64,000 nucleotides of DNA from positions 62,001 through 126,000 of the forward strand of contig NZ_CALFYO010000021.1 of the NCBI RefSeq assembly GCF_937952055.1, read 5' to 3'. Below are positions 61,038-64,000 of the stretch, in pieces. Both the position numbers and the translations under genes were made by a program. Source of the stretch: an uncultured Piscinibacter sp. (GTDB taxonomy: Bacteria; Pseudomonadota; Gammaproteobacteria; Burkholderiales; Burkholderiaceae_C). Within the stretch, counting starts at the first letter, position 1; the number at the start of each line of letters is the position of its first letter. The notes under the pieces were generated by a model. The model made no database searches, had not been told where the DNA came from, and saw nothing but the letters and a program-made list of their open reading frames with translations.

Positions 61038-63326
61038 CTAGAAGCTCATGCGCAGACCCACCCAGGCGGCGCGCGGTGCGCCTGGGCCGACGAACTGCTC
61101 GGCCGGTCGGTCATCCGGCGCCAGCAGCGCGCCGCTGGCGTCGAAGGCGTTCTCGCCGAGCAGGCCGGAGGTCGCGTAGCGGCGGTCGAACAGGTTGGCC
61201 ACCTTGCCGAAGACCTCGACGTTCGCGCCGAGTCTCCAACTCGCCGTCAGGTCGACGACGGCGAAGCCCCCCACCCGGCCGCTGCCATTGAACTCCACGC
61301 CGTCGGGCTGGTGACGATTGTTCTCGTTGCCGCGCACGAACTGGCCGGAGTAGGCGCGCAGCTGCGCGCCGATGTTCCAGCCGGACGCCGGCTGCCAGTC
61401 GCCGGCAAGCTTGAGGCTGTGCTGCGGCAGGCCGGGAATGCGGTCGCCGGGCCGAATCTCGATCTCGTCGTCGCCCGTGCAGGCCGCGCTGCTCTCGGCA
61501 GTGCTGTTGTGCTCGGCCACGATGCAGGCGCTCGAGCGGTAGGTGGCACGCAGCCAGCTGTACGAGGCGGACCATCCGAAGCCCGCGGCCTGCTGCGACA
61601 GGCCCAGTTCGACACCCTGGCGCTGCGTGCGGCCGAAGTTGGTGAAATAGCCGGCGGCGAGGCCGTTGCTGATGAACAGCAGGTCGTCGCTGTTGACGCT
61701 GTGAAACAGCGCGGCGTTCCACTGCAGCCGCGGCGCGAGTGTGCCGCGCGCGCCGATCTCCAGCGTGCGCGAGACCACCTGCTCGAGCGGCGGGTCGGAC
61801 TGCAACGCATTGGGCAGCACGCAGGCGTTGGCGGGGTCGGAGCAGCCCAGCTCGATCGGGCTGGGCGCGCGGTTGCCCTGGCTGAGGCTGCCGAACACGG
61901 TGAGCGACGGCGTGGCCTGCCAGGTCAGGCCAGCGGCCGGATTGAACTTGCGGTAGCGGCCCTCGCCATCGAGCGTCGTCGGCAGGCCGAGCAGGATGCG
62001 GCCGTCGTCCACAGTGTCGACACGCGTGTCGTTGTAGCGGCCGGCCAGCGTGAGCTGCAGGTCGGGCCGCAGCGAGACCAGGTCGTGCGCGTAGACGCTG
62101 GTGGTGCGGCTGCGGCCCGAGACGAGCGCGTCGGTCTGCGGCTCCTCGCCCGGCACGACGAGCAGCGTCGGGTCCAGCGCGCCGGCCGCCTGCGTCTGCT
62201 CGAAGCGGCTGGTCGAGCGGTCATGCGACACGCCGAGCGTGAGCTGCTGCGCCCCCAGCCGCTGCGTCGACTGCAGCGCGACGCCCGCGGCACGCTGGCG
62301 CGAGTGCGTGCGGTTCTCCACCGCGGGATCGTCGACGACCGGCGGGTCGTACTCGTCGTTGAGGTCACCGTTGAGCGTGTCGACGCGCGAGCGCCGCACG
62401 TAGGCCAGGGCGGAGAGCTGGTGCGTGCTGCTGAGGTCGGTGCTCGCGTTCAGCGCCAGCATCGTCATGACGTTGTCGGTGATGTCGGGCCGGGTGTAGA
62501 CGCGCTCGCGGCGCTGCGCCAGCATCGACTCGGGCAGCGGGCCATTGCCGATCAGGCGGTTCGTGGCATGAGTCAGGCTCAGGTCCCACGAGACGACGCT
62601 GCCGTGTGCGCCGGTCTTGGCGAACAGCTGGCGGATGCGCGAGGGCGAGTAGTCGCGCCAGCCGTCCTCGTCGAGCGAGCCCGCGGCAAGGAACAGGTGC
62701 CCGGACTCGCCGAGCCGCCGGCCGTGCGTGACCTCGCCGCTGAAGCGCCTGAACGAGCCAGCCTGCAGTTCGACTTCGGTGCCCGGGTGGCTGTCGCCGC
62801 TCTTCGTCTGCAGCGTCAGCGCGCCGCCCAGCGTGTTCAGGCCGAACATCGGGTTCGAGCCGGGCATCAGCGTCAGGCTGGCCAGCGCCGCACGCGGCAC
62901 CAGGTCCCAGTTCACCACGTCGCCGAAGGGCTCGTTGATGCGCACGCCGTCCTGGAACACCGACAGGCCTTGCGGCGTGCCCAGCAGCGGGCTGGCGGTG
63001 AAACCGCGGTAGTTGACGTCCATCTGGTACGGGTTGCCCTGCACCTCGTTGACGTTGGCGCTGGGCATCAGCGTGGTCAGCGCGTCGGGCAGGTTCAGGC
63101 TCTGCGCCTGTCGCAGCCGCCGGTCACCGAGCGTCTGCACGTTCGACGGGATCTGGTCCCTGGGCACGCCGACGCCGGGCAGCGGCGTGGCGCCGACCAC
63201 CTCGACGCGCGGCAGCGAGGCATCGTTCGTCTGCTGCGACTGCGCCTGGGCGAGACCGGCGAACAGCGCCAGACCGGCCAGCGCGACGGGGTGACGCCGG
63301 CACGGCGGCATGCGGGTGCAGAGCAT
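61038..63326 (-). CDS. TonB-dependent outer-membrane receptor
   Basis: 762 residues; strong ribosome site AAGGAG. A signal peptide (VALAGLALFAGLAQA) leads to a plug domain (PRVEVVGATPLPGVG, GLSVFQDGVRINEPFGDVVNW, NTLGGALTLQTKSGD) and a 22-strand-type barrel ending in WVGLRMSF with terminal Phe. It lacks an obvious TonB box that I can assign. It imports a metal chelate or other large ligand. Beside the mxa cluster, a metal needed by methanol dehydrogenase (Ca or a lanthanide complex) is an attractive but unproven cargo. Confidence 0.92.
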   Translation of the reverse strand: MLCTRMPPCRRHPVALAGLALFAGLAQAQSQQTNDASLPRVEVVGATPLPGVGVPRDQIPSNVQTLGDRRLRQAQSLNLPDALTTLMPSANVNEVQGNPYQMDVNYRGFTASPLLGTPQGLSVFQDGVRINEPFGDVVNWDLVPRAALASLTLMPGSNPMFGLNTLGGALTLQTKSGDSHPGTEVELQAGSFRRFSGEVTHGRRLGESGHLFLAAGSLDEDGWRDYSPSRIRQLFAKTGAHGSVVSWDLSLTHATNRLIGNGPLPESMLAQRRERVYTRPDITDNVMTMLALNASTDLSSTHQLSALAYVRRSRVDTLNGDLNDEYDPPVVDDPAVENRTHSRQRAAGVALQSTQRLGAQQLTLGVSHDRSTSRFEQTQAAGALDPTLLVVPGEEPQTDALVSGRSRTTSVYAHDLVSLRPDLQLTLAGRYNDTRVDTVDDGRILLGLPTTLDGEGRYRKFNPAAGLTWQATPSLTVFGSLSQGNRAPSPIELGCSDPANACVLPNALQSDPPLEQVVSRTLEIGARGTLAPRLQWNAALFHSVNSDDLLFISNGLAAGYFTNFGRTQRQGVELGLSQQAAGFGWSASYSWLRATYRSSACIVAEHNSTAESSAACTGDDEIEIRPGDRIPGLPQHSLKLAGDWQPASGWNIGAQLRAYSGQFVRGNENNRHQPDGVEFNGSGRVGGFAVVDLTASWRLGANVEVFGKVANLFDRRYATSGLLGENAFDASGALLAPDDRPAEQFVGPGAPRAAWVGLRMSF

Positions 63327-63430
63327 GGGTCTCCTTCGGAATGGCCGCCGTCACGGGCGGGCGCGGCGGGCTTTGCGCCGAAGCTACCGATCCGCGGCCC
63401 GGGAAGCCAGGGAAATCTTCCCGGCACGCC

Positions 63431-64000
63431 TCAGACCGACGACGAGGCAATGACCCGGTGACGGATCGCCAGGTGGGCCAGTGCCGCCGACGTGGCCACG
63501 CCCAGCTTCTCCTTGATCGCACTCTGGTGGTTGGAGACCGTCTTGGCGCTGAGGCTGAGCGCTGCCGCGCATTCGCCGGCCGAGTGGCCCAGTGCGAGCA
63601 GGCGGAACACTTCGAACTCGCGCGCGCTCAGCGAGGCGAGGCGCGCGCCTTCGTCGAGGGGCGCGCGCACGCTCAGCAGCTCGGCGGGCAGTTCGGGGGC
63701 GAGGTAGCGGCGCCCGGCGTGCAGCGCACGCACGCCGTCGACCAGGCACTGCGGCGGGCTGGACTTGGGAATGTAGCCTTGTGCTCCGGCCTCGAAGGCG
63801 CGCCTCACCAGCAGCGCGCTGTCGTGCATGCTGAAGACGAGCACGCGCAGGCCCTCGTGCCGCTGGCACAGCCGGCGGATCAGCTCCGTGCCCCCGCCGG
63901 GCATCGACAGGTCGGTGACGAGCACGTCCGGCCGATGCTCGCCGCAGGCGGCATAGGCCGCCGTCCCGTCGCCGGCGTCGGCCACCACGCGGATGTCACC
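63431..64000 (-). CDS. LuxR/NarL-type response regulator (5' end outside window)
   Basis: The frame stays open to the window edge, so about the first 30 residues are missing. The receiver phosphoacceptor is in VLVTDLSMPGGG and the Lys in GYIPKSSPP. The C-terminal HTH is LSAREFEVFRLLALGHSAGECAAALSL followed by SAKTVSNHQSAIKEKLG (shown in parts). It should act with a kinase encoded beyond the window. Regulators of this class (MxaB, MxaX) control methanol dehydrogenase genes in methylotrophs, so a link to the mxa cluster is possible. It is on the same strand as the TonB receptor, 104 nt upstream of it. Confidence 0.9.
   Translation of the reverse strand, partial: GDIRVVADAGDGTAAYAACGEHRPDVLVTDLSMPGGGTELIRRLCQRHEGLRVLVFSMHDSALLVRRAFEAGAQGYIPKSSPPQCLVDGVRALHAGRRYLAPELPAELLSVRAPLDEGARLASLSAREFEVFRLLALGHSAGECAAALSLSAKTVSNHQSAIKEKLGVATSAALAHLAIRHRVIASSSV

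Overview
The window comes from a high-GC (about 70%) Gram-negative genome. Gene content points to a facultatively autotrophic and probably methylotrophic betaproteobacterium of the Burkholderiales (Rubrivivax/Leptothrix/Methylibium-like). The main evidence is a red-type (form IC) RuBisCO operon with cbbX and divergent cbbR, an mxaRSACKL methanol-dehydrogenase maturation cluster, many LysR regulators, and RdgC. The taxonomic placement is inference from gene content only. No rRNA, tRNA or CRISPR array was seen.

Layout. 1-1250: end of a transglutaminase-like gene and a decayed HlyD-type adaptor remnant. 1251-4199 (-): secreted plant-like subtilase. 4712-5955 (-): decayed IS91-family transposase. 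5977-8199 (-): SulP transporter with STAS and cyclic-nucleotide-binding domains. 8525-13264 (-): sigma-54 response regulator, histidine kinase, PhnD/AioX-like periplasmic binding protein and moaA, probably one operon. 13620-22485 (+): a molybdoenzyme operon (four-cluster Fe-S subunit, NrfD-type membrane subunit, Tat-exported molybdopterin subunit, TorD-like chaperone), then six accessory genes. 22531-25313 (-): mini-thioredoxin, ArsP-like permease, zinc-type CDF exporter. 25357-32983: metallo-hydrolase-like protein, LysR genes, GST, FMN-binding protein, DUF302, rhodanese, MFS, DUF1134. 33008-36281 (-): a tightly overlapped operon of a ketopantoate-reductase-like protein, an APH-type kinase and a divergent enolase homologue. 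36364-38382 (+): rhodanese, CRP/FNR regulator, TlpA-like thioredoxin. 38456-44141: small genes including rdgC. 44159-54383 (-): cbbLSXYEZFPTA, with cbbR divergent at 54490. 55480-60909 (-): mxaRSACKL. 61038-63326 (-): TonB-dependent receptor. 63431-64000 (-): LuxR-type response regulator cut by the window end.

The most interesting unit is the molybdoenzyme locus. The catalytic subunit belongs broadly to the PsrA/PhsA/ArrA/ArxA group, but an Asp stands where the third Fe-S cysteine is expected, with the spacing otherwise canonical. It does not carry the ArrA or ArxA signature segments as I remember them. The intergenic region between moaA and the operon holds two divergent sigma-54 (-24/-12) promoter candidates; the one reading into moaA matches consensus exactly. 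A palindrome with a degenerate second copy 33 bp away lies between them. This suggests a closed circuit: the binding protein senses a ligand, the kinase and sigma-54 regulator respond, and both the enzyme operon and moaA (cofactor supply) are switched on together. The substrate is unknown. A Cys in the predicted ligand region of the binding protein and the nearby ArsP-like permease favour a thiophilic oxyanion (As, Sb, Se or S species), but this is inference.

The autotrophic (cbb) and one-carbon (mxa) clusters sit side by side, so C1 or inorganic oxidation may supply energy for the Calvin cycle. No mxaF/mxaI or xoxF structural gene lies in the window.
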